A stretch of 64,000 bases of DNA from Thioalkalivibrio sp. ALE14 (GTDB lineage: Bacteria > Pseudomonadota > Gammaproteobacteria > Ectothiorhodospirales > Ectothiorhodospiraceae): NCBI RefSeq assembly GCF_000376845.1, contig NZ_AQXY01000030.1, positions 1 through 64,000 on the forward strand. The letters run 5' to 3'. Position 1 is the stretch's first letter. Each line of letters opens with the position of its first letter. Position numbers and translations under genes: made by a program. Shown piece by piece: positions 7,116-15,691 of this stretch. The notes under the pieces are model-generated. The model made no database searches and was not told the DNA's origin. It saw nothing but the letters and a program-made list of their open reading frames with translations.

Positions 7116-8054
7116 ATGCCCGCGATGGAAACCCACCGCACCCTCGACGACCTGGTGCAGATCTATCTGCGCGAGCGGATTTTGCGGCCCGATACCGCCA
7201 TCCGATACCAACAGGTTGTTCGACAGTTTCAAAACGACATGGGCGTCAGGACGCTGGACGAGATTCAGCGCGACACGCTGCTGGAATGGCGCAGCCAGGT
7301 CCTGCAGCGCGCCCGCGCGACGACCTGGAACTACTACCGTCGCCATTTCCGCGCGATGTGGCGCTTCGCCATGGAAGCGGAATGGATCAGCCATGACCCC
7401 CTGGAACGGGTCGATGCGGCTCCTGAAGATCGGCGGATCAAGACCGTTTCGCGCGACCTTCTGGATCAGGCGATCGCGGCGCTCGATGATTCCGAGAATC
7501 GATGCCTTGAGCCCCGCTGGTTCTGGCTCGTGGTGCTGCTCACCTTCTACTACACCGGTATGCGACGGCGGCAACTGGTGGCACTGACCTGGGGCGATGT
7601 GTGCTGGAAAGAAAGCGAGCTGCGGCTATCAGCAGCGGGATCGAAAACCCACCGAGAGTGGGATATTCCGATCCCCGCGCCCTTGGTGGAGCCGTTGCGG
7701 GAACTCTATGACCGGACCATTGCGCTACGCGGCCCCCGGGGCCTTGAGCAAGCGCAAGTGTTCAACCTGGGCCTGCACCGTGGCGAAACGCGCTACCAGG
7801 GCGACGGCATCCGAGTAGGACAGGTCAGCGGCTTTTTCCGGAAGTTAGGCGAGGTACTGGGACAGCCCATTTCGCCGCACCGTCTCCGGCATACGCTGGG
7901 GACCGAGGTGGGGCGTCAGGAGAACCCTCCGCTTCGCGCGCTGCAGCACCTGCTGGGACACACCAACCTATCGACTACGATGCAATACGTCGAACCCGAT
8001 ATGGGGCAGCTGCGCCAGTTGGTTGACCACCTTCCCCAACCGGGCCGGTCCTAG
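7116..8054 (+). CDS. tyrosine recombinase / integrase
   Basis: 312 residues with an N-terminal SAM-like core-binding domain (about 8-95) and a C-terminal catalytic domain. Active-site residues are R150 (YYTGMRRRQL), K177 (AAGSKTHR), H255-x-x-R258 (HRLRHT), H282 (LLGHTN) and nucleophile Y291 (TMQYVE). Lacking an Arm-binding domain, it resembles XerC/D-like element integrases. The gene ends 264 bp from the 3' end of tRNA-Thr, the usual place for an integrase whose target is that tRNA. The start ATG 7116 follows AGGGGAGGGC; the ATG at 7125 is an alternative. Confidence 0.9.
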   Translation: MPAMETHRTLDDLVQIYLRERILRPDTAIRYQQVVRQFQNDMGVRTLDEIQRDTLLEWRSQVLQRARATTWNYYRRHFRAMWRFAMEAEWISHDPLERVDAAPEDRRIKTVSRDLLDQAIAALDDSENRCLEPRWFWLVVLLTFYYTGMRRRQLVALTWGDVCWKESELRLSAAGSKTHREWDIPIPAPLVEPLRELYDRTIALRGPRGLEQAQVFNLGLHRGETRYQGDGIRVGQVSGFFRKLGEVLGQPISPHRLRHTLGTEVGRQENPPLRALQHLLGHTNLSTTMQYVEPDMGQLRQLVDHLPQPGRS

Positions 8055-8318
8055 CCAGCGTGCCGGATCGCCGCAGACACGCAAACCCTTTCTTGACTGT
8101 GGATTCCGATATGGGATAGTAAAGGATCGGGTGGCTGTGCATGCCGTCCGTAGCCAGTCAGTACGTGCCACCTGGCAGTACGCCTCGACATTCGAGCGGG
8201 GGACGCAAAAAAGAAGGGCGGTGCGACCAACACCGCCCTTCCGATGGTCCGAATAGGGCGGACCTGTCCCTGGCTCTGGTCTGTCATCGTCCCCTTGATC
8301 CGGCGATGACAGCAAGTT
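8055..8318. other. integrase-tRNA-Thr spacer, expected attachment-site side
   Basis: 264 bp without a gene. If the element integrated into tRNA-Thr, the attachment core should be the tRNA 3' part at the right edge of this stretch (from 8319), with a duplicate at the element's other end. No second copy was seen between 1 and 8000 by eye, so the other end probably lies left of the window. The terminator at 8205-8240 also lies here. Confidence 0.4.
8205..8240 (-). terminator. intrinsic terminator downstream of tRNA-Thr
   Basis: On the minus strand a 10-bp stem, aagggcggtg with its inverse, and a 7-base loop are followed by cttttttg. It lies about 80 bp beyond the tRNA-Thr 3' end and also separates the tRNA transcript from the integrase region. 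Confidence 0.75.
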
Positions 8319-8394
8319 TGGTGCCGGCGAGAGGAGTCGAACCTCCGACCTATCGATTACGAATCGATTGCTCTACCAACTGAGCTACACCGGC
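8319..8394 (-). tRNA. tRNA-Thr (anticodon CGT)
   Basis: 76 nt read on the minus strand with encoded CCA. The acceptor GCCGGTG pairs with CGCCGGC (one G-T), the D arm is GCTCAGTTGGTAGAGC, the anticodon stem ATCGA/TCGAT encloses the loop TTCGTAA, and the T arm contains GGTTCGACT. Its 3' end faces the integrase, making it the probable insertion target of the mobile element. Confidence 0.96.
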
Positions 8395-8456
8395 GAAGCG
8401 CGACATGATAGCGGGGGCCGGGACCGACCACAATCCGGCAGGGCCGGTCCACAGGT

Positions 8457-8891
8457 TCAGGAGCGGCTGCCCACGCGAATGATCACGTCCACCCCCTGCA
8501 GCTCCTTGCCCTCCGGCAGCGGCGGCAGGTCGGAGATGTCAATGCGCGCCGGATCCACGTCCTCCAGCTCCCCGGTGTCCGTGTGGAACAGGTGGTGATG
8601 GGGATTCAGGTTGGAGTCGTAGAACAGCTTTGCGGGGTCGATCAGGACCTCGCGCACCAGCCCCTTCTCGGCGAACAGGTTCAGGGTGTTGTACACCGTG
8701 GCCTTGGAAACCCGCGAGGCATGCCGCATCAGCTGCGCCAGGATCTGCTCGGCGCTGAGGTGCTGGTGGCGGGCGAACATCACGCGTGCAATCTCGACGC
8801 GCTGCTCGGTCGGGGAGATCGCATGATCGCGCAGCAGTTCGCGCGCCGCGTCGACCGCCAGCAGTTCCGGATTATTGGAGTCGAGGTTCAT
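8457..8891 (-). CDS. Fur-family transcriptional regulator
   Basis: 144 residues with an N-terminal winged helix (about 15-90; SKATVYNTLNLF is the recognition helix) and a C-terminal metal and dimerisation domain with NPHHHLFHTDTGELEDVD. The protein contains no cysteine, so the structural Cys4 zinc site of Fur and Zur is absent. This pattern and the HHH cluster resemble Irr/PerR-like members, pointing to peroxide- or iron-linked control (inference). It stands alone between two tRNA genes, all on the minus strand, with no obvious target gene next to it. The ATG at 8891 fits the family length. Confidence 0.88.
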   Translation of the reverse strand: MNLDSNNPELLAVDAARELLRDHAISPTEQRVEIARVMFARHQHLSAEQILAQLMRHASRVSKATVYNTLNLFAEKGLVREVLIDPAKLFYDSNLNPHHHLFHTDTGELEDVDPARIDISDLPPLPEGKELQGVDVIIRVGSRS

Positions 8892-8993
8892 GTTTCCGAC
8901 GATATAACAGGGGTCTGGAGCAAGTCCATATCCCGCCCCGGAGACAGGTCAGGACGACCGATACGGCCGGGAAGCCTGATAGAATGAAAAAGA

Positions 8994-9067
8994 TGGAGCG
9001 GGTGATGGGAATCGAACCCACATTAAGAGCTTGGGAAGCTCCCGTTCTACCATTGAACTACACCCGC
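8994..9067 (-). tRNA. tRNA-Gly (anticodon CCC)
   Basis: 74 nt on the minus strand with encoded CCA. The acceptor GCGGGTG pairs with CACCCGC, the D arm is GTTCAATGGTAGAAC, the anticodon stem GGAGC/GCTCT encloses TTCCCAA, and the T arm carries GGTTCGATT. The gene lies 65 bp upstream of thiS on the opposite strand. Confidence 0.95.
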
Positions 9068-9132
9068 TCGAGCCGGCGATTGTAGGCCTTGTCGGCCTCC
9101 GGCTCAACGGCAACATGACCAGTCGAAGAACC

Positions 9133-9339
9133 ATGCAGATTCAGCTGAACGGCGAACCCTTTGAACTCCCCGATGATCGGGAGGCCACCCTGGCCGCGCT
9201 GATCGAGGCGCGCGGTCTGGGCGGGCGCCGCCTGGCGGTGGAGGTCAACGAGGAGCTGGTGCCGCGCAGCGAGCACGCGGCACACCCGCTGCGTCCCGGG
9301 GATCGCGTGGAGATCGTGCAGGCCATCGGGGGCGGATAG
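9133..9339 (+). CDS. thiS: sulfur carrier protein ThiS
   Basis: 68 residues of a ubiquitin-like fold ([15 protein letters not shown]) ending in IVQAIGGG. The C-terminal glycine is adenylated and then thiocarboxylated to donate sulfur for the thiazole ring of thiamine. The ATG at 9133 gives the family length; an upstream in-frame ATG at 9115 would add six residues. It lies 56 bp before thiG, whose enzyme uses ThiS thiocarboxylate, so they form a thiamine operon that trmB probably joins. Confidence 0.93.
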   Translation: MQIQLNGEPFELPDDREATLAALIEARGLGGRRLAVEVNEELVPRSEHAAHPLRPGDRVEIVQAIGGG

Positions 9340-9395
9340 GAAGCCGTGTTCCCCAACCGCACCGGCCTGCAATCACTTACAACGAAGGAAGCACC

Positions 9396-10202
9396 ATGAC
9401 CCAATCGGCCGCCGCAAAAGCCGACGATCTGTTCCGCGTGGGCTCGCGCGAGTTCACCTCCCGCCTGCTGGTGGGGACCGGCAAGTACCGCGATCTGGAC
9501 CAGACCCGCGACGCCATCGAGGCCAGCGGGGCGGAAATCGTGACCGTGGCGATCCGCCGCACCAACATCGGCCAGAACCCGGACGAGCCCAACCTGCTGG
9601 ACGTGATCTCGCCGGAGCGCTACACGCTGCTGCCGAACACCGCCGGCTGCTTCAACGCCGAGGACGCCATCCGCACCTGCCGCCTGGCGCGTGAGCTGCT
9701 GGACGGCCACAACCTGGTCAAGCTGGAGGTTCTGGGCGACGAGAAGACCCTGTACCCGGATGTATTCGAGACCGTGAAGGCCGCAGAGACGCTGGTGGCC
9801 GAGGGCTTCGACGTGATGGTCTACACCACCGACGACCCCCTGCTGGCGAAGCGCCTGGAAGAGATCGGCTGCCTGGCGATCATGCCGCTGGCCGCGCCGA
9901 TCGGCTCGGGACTGGGCATCCAGAACCGCTACAACATCCGCGAGATCGTGGAAAACGCGTCGGTCCCGGTGCTGGTCGATGCCGGCGTGGGCACCGCCTC
10001 GGATGCCGCGATCGCGATGGAGCTGGGCTGCGACGGCGTGCTGATGAACACCGCGATCGCCGCGGCCGACGACCCGGTGCTGATGGCCTCGGCGATGCGC
10101 CACGCGATCGTCGGCGGGCGTCAGGCCTTCCTCGCCGGGCGCATGGCGCCGCGGCGCTATGCCTCGGCCTCCTCGCCGCAGACCGGCCTGTTTTTTAGCT
10201 GA
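9396..10202 (+). CDS. thiG: thiazole synthase ThiG
   Basis: 268 residues of a TIM barrel that condenses 1-deoxy-D-xylulose 5-phosphate, dehydroglycine and sulfur from ThiS into thiazole phosphate carboxylate. The Schiff-base lysine is K109 in [18 protein letters not shown], and phosphate-binding glycine loops appear in PIGSGLGI and [12 protein letters not shown]. Length is normal. GAAGGAAGCACC precedes the ATG. The stop is two bases before trmB. Confidence 0.96.
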   Translation: MTQSAAAKADDLFRVGSREFTSRLLVGTGKYRDLDQTRDAIEASGAEIVTVAIRRTNIGQNPDEPNLLDVISPERYTLLPNTAGCFNAEDAIRTCRLARELLDGHNLVKLEVLGDEKTLYPDVFETVKAAETLVAEGFDVMVYTTDDPLLAKRLEEIGCLAIMPLAAPIGSGLGIQNRYNIREIVENASVPVLVDAGVGTASDAAIAMELGCDGVLMNTAIAAADDPVLMASAMRHAIVGGRQAFLAGRMAPRRYASASSPQTGLFFS

Positions 10203-10204
10203 GC

Positions 10205-10933
10205 ATGGGCGAAACTGTCGATTCCGCTTCCGACGACAAGCCGTTCTACCGGCGCATCCGCAGCTTCGTGCGCCGCGAGGGCCGGCTGACGCCGGGCCAG
10301 CAGCGGGCGCTGGATGACCTGTTCCCGCGCTTCGGCCTGCAGCTGCCGGAACCCGCCGCACCGCTGGACCTGGCGGCGGTATTCGGGCGGTCGGCGCCCG
10401 TGACCCTGGAGATCGGCTTCGGCGACGGCGAGAGCCTGGCCGAGCAGGCCGCGAACCAGCCAGAACGCGACTTCATTGGCACCGAGGTCCACCGGCCGGG
10501 GGTCGGGCACCTGCTGCGCGAGGTGGAGCAGCGCGGGCTCACCAACGTACGCGTCAGCGACGCCGATGCGGTGGAGCTGCTGGAACACTACCTGAAACCG
10601 GCCAGCCTGGATTGCGTGCAGGTGTTCTTCCCCGACCCGTGGCACAAGAAGCGCCACCACAAGCGGCGCCTGATCCAGCCGGCCTTCGTGCGCCACCTGG
10701 CGACGCGCATCCGGCCGGGCGGGCGGCTGCACCTGGCCACCGACTGGGCCGAGTACGCCGAGCACATGATGGCGGTGATGCAGGAATGCGCGCCGTGGTT
10801 CGAGCCGGACGGCCCGGTTCCGGCGCCTGGCCGGCCGCCGGAACGCCCGGTCACCAAGTTCGAGCGTCGCGGGGAAAGCCGCGGCCACGAGGTGGCGGAT
10901 CTGCTTTACCGGCGCACGGACGAACCGGCCTGA
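10205..10933 (+). CDS. trmB: tRNA (guanine-N7-)-methyltransferase TrmB
   Basis: 242 residues of a Rossmann-fold methyltransferase that makes m7G46 in tRNA variable loops. The SAM-binding motif is LEIGFGDGESLAEQAA, followed by DFIGTEVHRPGVGHLL and the family's FFPDPWHKKRHHKRRLIQ segment. The C-terminus shows the expected TKFERRGESRGHEV motif. It starts two bases after thiG, indicating co-transcription. Six bases after its stop the first MITE-like repeat begins. Confidence 0.95.
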   Translation: MGETVDSASDDKPFYRRIRSFVRREGRLTPGQQRALDDLFPRFGLQLPEPAAPLDLAAVFGRSAPVTLEIGFGDGESLAEQAANQPERDFIGTEVHRPGVGHLLREVEQRGLTNVRVSDADAVELLEHYLKPASLDCVQVFFPDPWHKKRHHKRRLIQPAFVRHLATRIRPGGRLHLATDWAEYAEHMMAVMQECAPWFEPDGPVPAPGRPPERPVTKFERRGESRGHEVADLLYRRTDEPA

Positions 10934-10940
10934 GGCCGGA

Positions 10941-11238
10941 GGGAAGCACGGATCAATATACACACTCGCGTTGGCACCCCTGGTTGTCCGAGACCAGGCG
11001 CGGTGCGCAGTCGGTAGTGGTTCTGCCGGCCCGTTGTTGAATGATTCGGGCCGCAACGCAGGATCGGGGAACCTGGGATGCCAACCCCGAAGGGGCTCGG
11101 CCGCCCGTTGTTATCAAAAACGGGCGCGCGCACGGCGTTGCGGCTCCCTTGTGCAGAATGACTGCACGGCAGTCACCGCGCCTTGTTCGCCCGCAAAAGC
11201 GACTCGAGCGCGAGCGTGTATATTGATCCGTGCTTCCC
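10941..11238. mobile_element. MITE-like element, copy 1
   Basis: 298 bp with near-perfect terminal inverted repeats of about 30 bp: the left end begins gggaagcacggatcaatata (10941-) and the right end is its inverse, ending at 11238, with one mismatch over 30 bases. It encodes no protein. Its interior is the reverse complement of copy 2 at 39748-40043 along most of its length, including a conserved hairpin around cgcccgttgttatcaaaaacgggcg. It fills the gap between the converging trmB and usp genes and ends one base before the last base of the usp stop codon. No target duplication is visible (ga left, tc right). Confidence 0.8.
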
Positions 11239-12087
11239 TCAGACGTTCTTGACCACCAGCACCGGGCATTCGGCGCCGCCGATCACGCGCTCGGAGACAC
11301 TGCCCATCAACAGTCGCTTGAGGCCGGTACGGCCGTGGCTGCCAAGCACGATCAGGTCGCGCTGATCGCGATGGGCGATGTCCACCAGCGCGAGCTCGGG
11401 GCGGCCTTCCTCGGTGGTGGCGTCGGCCGTCAGCCCCTTCTCGCGGGCCTCGCCCTGCAAGCGCTGCACCGCCTCCACGCCCTCCTTGCGGCGCTCGTCG
11501 CTCTGGCCCGGGACCGCCACCGTGGCAATGGTGAGCGGCAGGTCGCAGTAGCCCGCCAGCTCGATCGCGGCGAGCACGGCCTGGTCGCCCAGCTCGGATC
11601 CGTCGGTCCCCACCAGCAAACCGCGATGCGGTGCCTGGGCCCCGCGCGGGACGACCATCACGTTGCAGGGTGCCAGCCCGATGACCTTGCGCGTGGCGTC
11701 GCCCACCATCAGGCGCGACAGATCACCACGCTCGCGGCGCCCGATGACGATCAGTCCGGCCTTGAATTCCTCGGCGATGGCAACGATCTCCTGATGCCGG
11801 TCGACCCCGTGACGCAGGATCATCGAGGCATCGATCCCGACCTCCCGGGCGCGCTTCTCCAGCGCATCCAGGTCGGCCTGGCCAGCCACGCTCGCTTCGT
11901 GGCTGCGCGGCGGGGAAAGGGCGTCGTGCTGGGTGTCCGTGGGGATGATGCGGGCAACGACCAGACGCGCACCGCAGCGCTGCGCCAGGTCCAGCGCCAC
12001 GCTCTCGGCGGATTCGCTGAACTCGGAGCCATCGGTCGCCAGGACGATGGTCTCGAAACGGCACAGCGGGGCTTCGGATTCGGACAT
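11239..12087 (-). CDS. tandem universal stress protein (UspA family)
   Basis: 282 residues with two Usp domains (about 10-150 and 155-280). Each starts with the strand motif (ETIVLATDGSEFSESA and RGLLVGTDGSELGDQA) and ends with an ATP-type G-x2-G-x9-G-(S/T) loop, intact in the second domain as GSHGRTGLKRLLMGSVSE. It probably binds ATP and helps stress survival. The frame is open to 12306, but ATG 12087 (MSESEAPLCRFE) follows GGTGGAGAGCCCGC and fits the family. Its stop codon touches the MITE-like element. Confidence 0.9.
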   Translation of the reverse strand: MSESEAPLCRFETIVLATDGSEFSESAESVALDLAQRCGARLVVARIIPTDTQHDALSPPRSHEASVAGQADLDALEKRAREVGIDASMILRHGVDRHQEIVAIAEEFKAGLIVIGRRERGDLSRLMVGDATRKVIGLAPCNVMVVPRGAQAPHRGLLVGTDGSELGDQAVLAAIELAGYCDLPLTIATVAVPGQSDERRKEGVEAVQRLQGEAREKGLTADATTEEGRPELALVDIAHRDQRDLIVLGSHGRTGLKRLLMGSVSERVIGGAECPVLVVKNV

Positions 12088-12344
12088 GCGGGCTCTCCAC
12101 CTGGGCTTTTTTCTCAGCATAACCGACACGCCGGCAAACGCCAGCACTCGGGATGCCACCCCCAAGGCACCCAACCACGCCTTTTTTGCGTCCGTGCCCG
12201 CGGGATGAAATAATCCCGCGCTTTCAAGGGAAAGGCGGAATCCGTTTCCCCGACCCGCCGCCTCGGCGCCCGCGCCCGGCGTGCGTCCCCTTCGGCTTCC
12301 GGCCACGCGCCGCCCGGCGCGGGTCTTCAGGACACGACTGGAAC
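12088..12344. other. divergent intergenic region between usp and permease with a hairpin
   Basis: 257 bp with no gene. It contains an 8-bp perfect hairpin, cgcgggat with its inverse around gaaata (12199-12220), without a T-run, so more likely an operator or leader structure than a terminator. Promoters for both divergent genes should lie here. Confidence 0.35.
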
Positions 12345-14183
12345 ATGGAAAACCTTACGCTGACCACCGAGATGATCGTGGTGCTCGCGCTGCTCGCGTT
12401 CACGATCTTCCTGTTTGTTTCCGAGATCGTCCGGGTGGACCTCGCGGCCATCTCGGTGATGGTACTGCTGGGCCTGCTGACACTGGTGCCCGGGCTCGGG
12501 ATGCTGGTCGGCCAGGAGGAGCTGTTCAGCGGCTTCGCCTCCAACGCGGTGATCTCGATCATCGCGGTGATGATCATCGGCGCGGGGCTGGACAAGACCG
12601 GCGTAATGCACAGGGTTGCGGCGTTCATCATGCGGGTGGGCGGCACCTCGGAGAAGACCATCATCCCGACCGTCTCCGGGACGGTCGGCGTGATCTCCAG
12701 CTTCATGCAGAACATCGGCGCGGCCGCCCTGTTCATGCCGGTGATGAGCCGCATCTCCAACCGCCTGAACATCCCGCTGTCGCGCCTGCTGATGCCCATG
12801 GGCTTCGCCGCGATCGTGGGCGGGACGATCACCCTGGTCGGCTCCAGCCCGCTGATCCTGCTGAACGACCTGCTGCCCTCCGACATGGAGCCGTTCCAGC
12901 TGTTCGACGTGACCCCGATCGGGCTGGCCCTGCTGGCGACCGCCATCGTCTATTTCGTGCTGCTGGGCCGTTTCGTGCTGCCGTCGGTCAAGAGCAAGGC
13001 CACCCAGCGCGAAAGCGCGCAGGACTACTTCCAGCGCGTGTACGGCCTGTCCTACGAGATCCACGAGCTATTCGTCCCGGAGAACGACCCGATGGTCGGC
13101 CGCACGGTGGCCGAGATCGAGCGCGAGACCGGGATCGCGATCGTCGGCACCTACGTGCGCGACGAGCTGCGCATGGCGCCGTGGACCGGTTACGAGATCC
13201 AGGCCAACTCGCACCTGGCCGTGCTGGCCAGCCCGTCACGCATGGAAAAGCTCTGCGAGGGCACGCGCAAGCGCCCCACCACCCATCTCGACGTGTTCGC
13301 CAACGCCCTGGACCGTGGGCGTTCCGGCGTCGCCGAGGTGGCGATCGCACCGGGCTCGAACCTCGCCGGCAAGACAGTCACCGAACTGGCGATGCGCCAG
13401 ACCTACGGCCTGTCGGTGATGCGCATCCAGCGCGGCAACGAGACCTATGGCGAGGGGCTGCGCGACATCCCCCTGGAGCCGGGCGACATCCTGGTGGTGC
13501 ACTGCACCTGGGAATCCCTGGCCCGGCTGGAGCAGGACCGCGATTTCGTGGTGATCACCTCGGATTATCCGCGCGAGGAACTGGTACCGTCCAAGGTGCC
13601 GCATGCGCTGTTCTTCCTGGCGCTGACCGTGGGCCTGATCGTGTTCACCGACCTGATGCTCTCGGTCGCACTGCTGACCGGCGCACTGGGCATGATCCTG
13701 ACCGGCGTGATCAGCCTCGACAACGCCTATCGCGCCGTCAGCTGGAAGACCGTCTTCCTGCTGGCGTCGCTGATCCCGCTGGGCATGGCGGTGGAAAACA
13801 CCGGCACCGCGGCCTGGATCGCGCAGAACACGCTGGAGATGCTGGGGACCGTACCGCCCTGGGTGCTGCAGGCGACGATCTTCGCCCTGGCCACATTCTT
13901 TACCCTGGTCATGTCCAACGTGGGCGCGACCGTGCTGCTGGTGCCGCTGGCGATCAACTTTGCGATCGCGGCGCAGGCCGCGGGCATGGACGCCGACCCG
14001 CGCGTGTTCGCGCTGACCGTCGCGATCGCGACCTCGAATTCCTTCCTGATCCCGACCCACCAGGTGAACGCCCTGATCATGGGCCCCGGCGGCTACCGGG
14101 TGAAGGACTACATGAAGGCGGGCGGCATCATGACCATCCTGTTCGCCGTGGTCGCCATGTTCATGCTCAACCTGATTTTCTAG
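12345..14183 (+). CDS. SLC13-family permease with TrkA-C (RCK_C) domains
   Basis: 612 residues. Membrane segments occupy both ends (about 10-210 and 410-612). Between them are two cytosolic RCK_C/TrkA-C domains (about 215-290 and 310-390; GSNLAGKTVTELAMRQ, LEPGDILVVHC). This layout is shared with bacterial divalent anion permeases of the ArsB/NhaD superfamily, some annotated as sulfate or dicarboxylate carriers. The exact substrate is not readable; in a sulfur oxidiser sulfate is plausible (inference). ATG 12345 begins MENLTLTTEM, at the first hydrophobic helix. It lies 46 bp upstream of prkB and may be co-transcribed. Confidence 0.83.
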   Translation: MENLTLTTEMIVVLALLAFTIFLFVSEIVRVDLAAISVMVLLGLLTLVPGLGMLVGQEELFSGFASNAVISIIAVMIIGAGLDKTGVMHRVAAFIMRVGGTSEKTIIPTVSGTVGVISSFMQNIGAAALFMPVMSRISNRLNIPLSRLLMPMGFAAIVGGTITLVGSSPLILLNDLLPSDMEPFQLFDVTPIGLALLATAIVYFVLLGRFVLPSVKSKATQRESAQDYFQRVYGLSYEIHELFVPENDPMVGRTVAEIERETGIAIVGTYVRDELRMAPWTGYEIQANSHLAVLASPSRMEKLCEGTRKRPTTHLDVFANALDRGRSGVAEVAIAPGSNLAGKTVTELAMRQTYGLSVMRIQRGNETYGEGLRDIPLEPGDILVVHCTWESLARLEQDRDFVVITSDYPREELVPSKVPHALFFLALTVGLIVFTDLMLSVALLTGALGMILTGVISLDNAYRAVSWKTVFLLASLIPLGMAVENTGTAAWIAQNTLEMLGTVPPWVLQATIFALATFFTLVMSNVGATVLLVPLAINFAIAAQAAGMDADPRVFALTVAIATSNSFLIPTHQVNALIMGPGGYRVKDYMKAGGIMTILFAVVAMFMLNLIF

Positions 14184-14229
14184 TCTCTTAAACGCAACCT
14201 TCCGCAACCCGTTTGCAAGGAGAACTCCC

Positions 14230-15120
14230 ATGTCCCAGAAGCACCCCGTGATCGCAGTGACCGGTTCCTCGGGCGCCGGCACCTCCACCGTCAAGCGCTC
14301 CTTCGAGTCCATCTTCCGTCGCGAGCAGATCAGCCCGGTTGTGATCGAGGGCGACAGCTTCCATCGCTATGACCGCAAGGCCATGAAGGAGGCCATGCAG
14401 AAGGCCGCCGACGACGGCAATCATCACTTCTCGCACTTCGGCCCCGAGGCCAACCTGTTCGATCGCATCGAAGGGCTGTTCAAGACCTACGGCGAGACCG
14501 GCCAGGGCGAGAAGCGCTACTACCTGCACTCCGACGAAGAGGCCGCCGAGCACAACGAGCGCCTTGGCACCAACCTCGGACCGGGCGAATTCACCCCCTG
14601 GGAAGAGATCCAGCCGGGCACCGATCTGATGTTCTACGAAGGCCTGCACGGCCTGGTCGTGAACGGCGAAGTGGACGCCGCGCAGCACGTGGATCTGGGC
14701 ATTGGCGTGGTCCCGATCGTGAACCTCGAGTGGATCCAGAAGATCTTTCGCGACAACGCCGAGCGCGGCTATTCCGCCGAGGCCATCGTCGACACGATCC
14801 TGCGCCGCATGCCGGACTACGTGAACTACATCACCCCGCAGTTCGGCTACACCGACATCAACTTCCAGCGCGTGCCGACGGTGGACACCTCCAACCCGTT
14901 CATCGCCCGCGCGGTGCCGACCCCGGACGAGTCGATGGTGGTGATCAGCTTCAAGGATCCGACGAAGCTCGGCATCGACTTCCCCTATCTGCTGAACATG
15001 ATCCCCGACTCCTTCATGTCCGATCCCAAGACCCTGGTGGTCCCGGGCGGCAAGATGAGCTTCGCGATGGAGGTCATCCTCGGCCCGATCATCCACGACA
15101 TGCTGTCGCGCCGCGGCTGA
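14230..15120 (+). CDS. prkB: phosphoribulokinase
   Basis: 296 residues. It phosphorylates ribulose 5-phosphate to ribulose 1,5-bisphosphate, the substrate of Rubisco, making it a diagnostic Calvin-cycle enzyme. The N-terminal P-loop is GSSGAGTSTVKRSF (from residue 12), then VIEGDSFHRYDR, the catalytic and substrate region of proteobacterial phosphoribulokinase. Length matches the octameric bacterial type. CAAGGAGAACTCCC precedes the ATG. No Rubisco gene is in the window. A strong terminator follows. Confidence 0.96.
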   Translation: MSQKHPVIAVTGSSGAGTSTVKRSFESIFRREQISPVVIEGDSFHRYDRKAMKEAMQKAADDGNHHFSHFGPEANLFDRIEGLFKTYGETGQGEKRYYLHSDEEAAEHNERLGTNLGPGEFTPWEEIQPGTDLMFYEGLHGLVVNGEVDAAQHVDLGIGVVPIVNLEWIQKIFRDNAERGYSAEAIVDTILRRMPDYVNYITPQFGYTDINFQRVPTVDTSNPFIARAVPTPDESMVVISFKDPTKLGIDFPYLLNMIPDSFMSDPKTLVVPGGKMSFAMEVILGPIIHDMLSRRG

Positions 15121-15145
15121 TCGCGCCGTTCGAAGGAAGTTCCCA

Positions 15146-15170
15146 AGCCCCGCTCCGGCGGGGCTTTTTT
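15146..15170 (+). terminator. intrinsic terminator after prkB
   Basis: The stem agccccg/cggggct with loop ctccg g is followed by six T residues, 26 bp after the prkB stop. Confidence 0.9.
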
Positions 15171-15232
15171 CGTTCCGTGCCGAGCATTCGGCTAGGATTC
15201 GGGCTTTATCCACCCGACAGGACGGAGCAGGC

Positions 15233-15691
15233 GTGTTCGGACTCTTGGGGCCACGGCCGGCCCAGCAAATGGAGCGCTTTCGCGGCCGCTATACCGGTCG
15301 CTCGCTGATCGTTCATCAGGGCTTCACCGGCGACTGGCTGGAGGAACTCCTGAAGCAGCCGGGCGGCGGCGGGCATTTCCGTATCGACAGCCGTCCGCTG
15401 CCGCGGCGGCGGCCCAGCCCCGTGGAGTGGCTGGTGCAGACCCATATCCTGCCGCTGGAACTGCCCCAACCCCTGTTTCTGGACGTGCGCGAGGACGCCA
15501 TCCTGGCCCGTCACCTGGTGCGCGGCAGCCATGCGGTGCATCCCTCGGAGATCGCCTGGTTCCTGGAAGAGCTGGACACGCGCCACCACGCCCGCCTGGT
15601 CTTCACCGAAGACGGCGGCCTGAACGTGCACACCGGCCTGTCGGTCGACGACAACGAGGCCCTCAGCATGCTGGAGCAGCTCGGTTTATGA
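15233..15691 (+). CDS. hypothetical protein upstream of a FIST-domain protein
   Basis: 152 residues from GTG 15233 with a good RBS (GACGGAGCAG). It is soluble, with a basic proline-rich patch (RPLPRRRPSPVEW) and an acidic C-terminus. I recognise no domain. Its stop overlaps the start of the FIST gene (ATGA), so the two are translationally coupled and probably work together. The N-terminal region (RYTGRSLIVHQGFTGDWLEELL) looks like a small alpha/beta fold. No catalytic motif is evident. Confidence 0.75.
   Translation: MFGLLGPRPAQQMERFRGRYTGRSLIVHQGFTGDWLEELLKQPGGGGHFRIDSRPLPRRRPSPVEWLVQTHILPLELPQPLFLDVREDAILARHLVRGSHAVHPSEIAWFLEELDTRHHARLVFTEDGGLNVHTGLSVDDNEALSMLEQLGL

Noticed and set aside
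1-8318. Second copy of the tRNA-Thr 3' end as left attachment site
   Set aside because: None was found by eye in this stretch, so no left boundary is claimed within the window.
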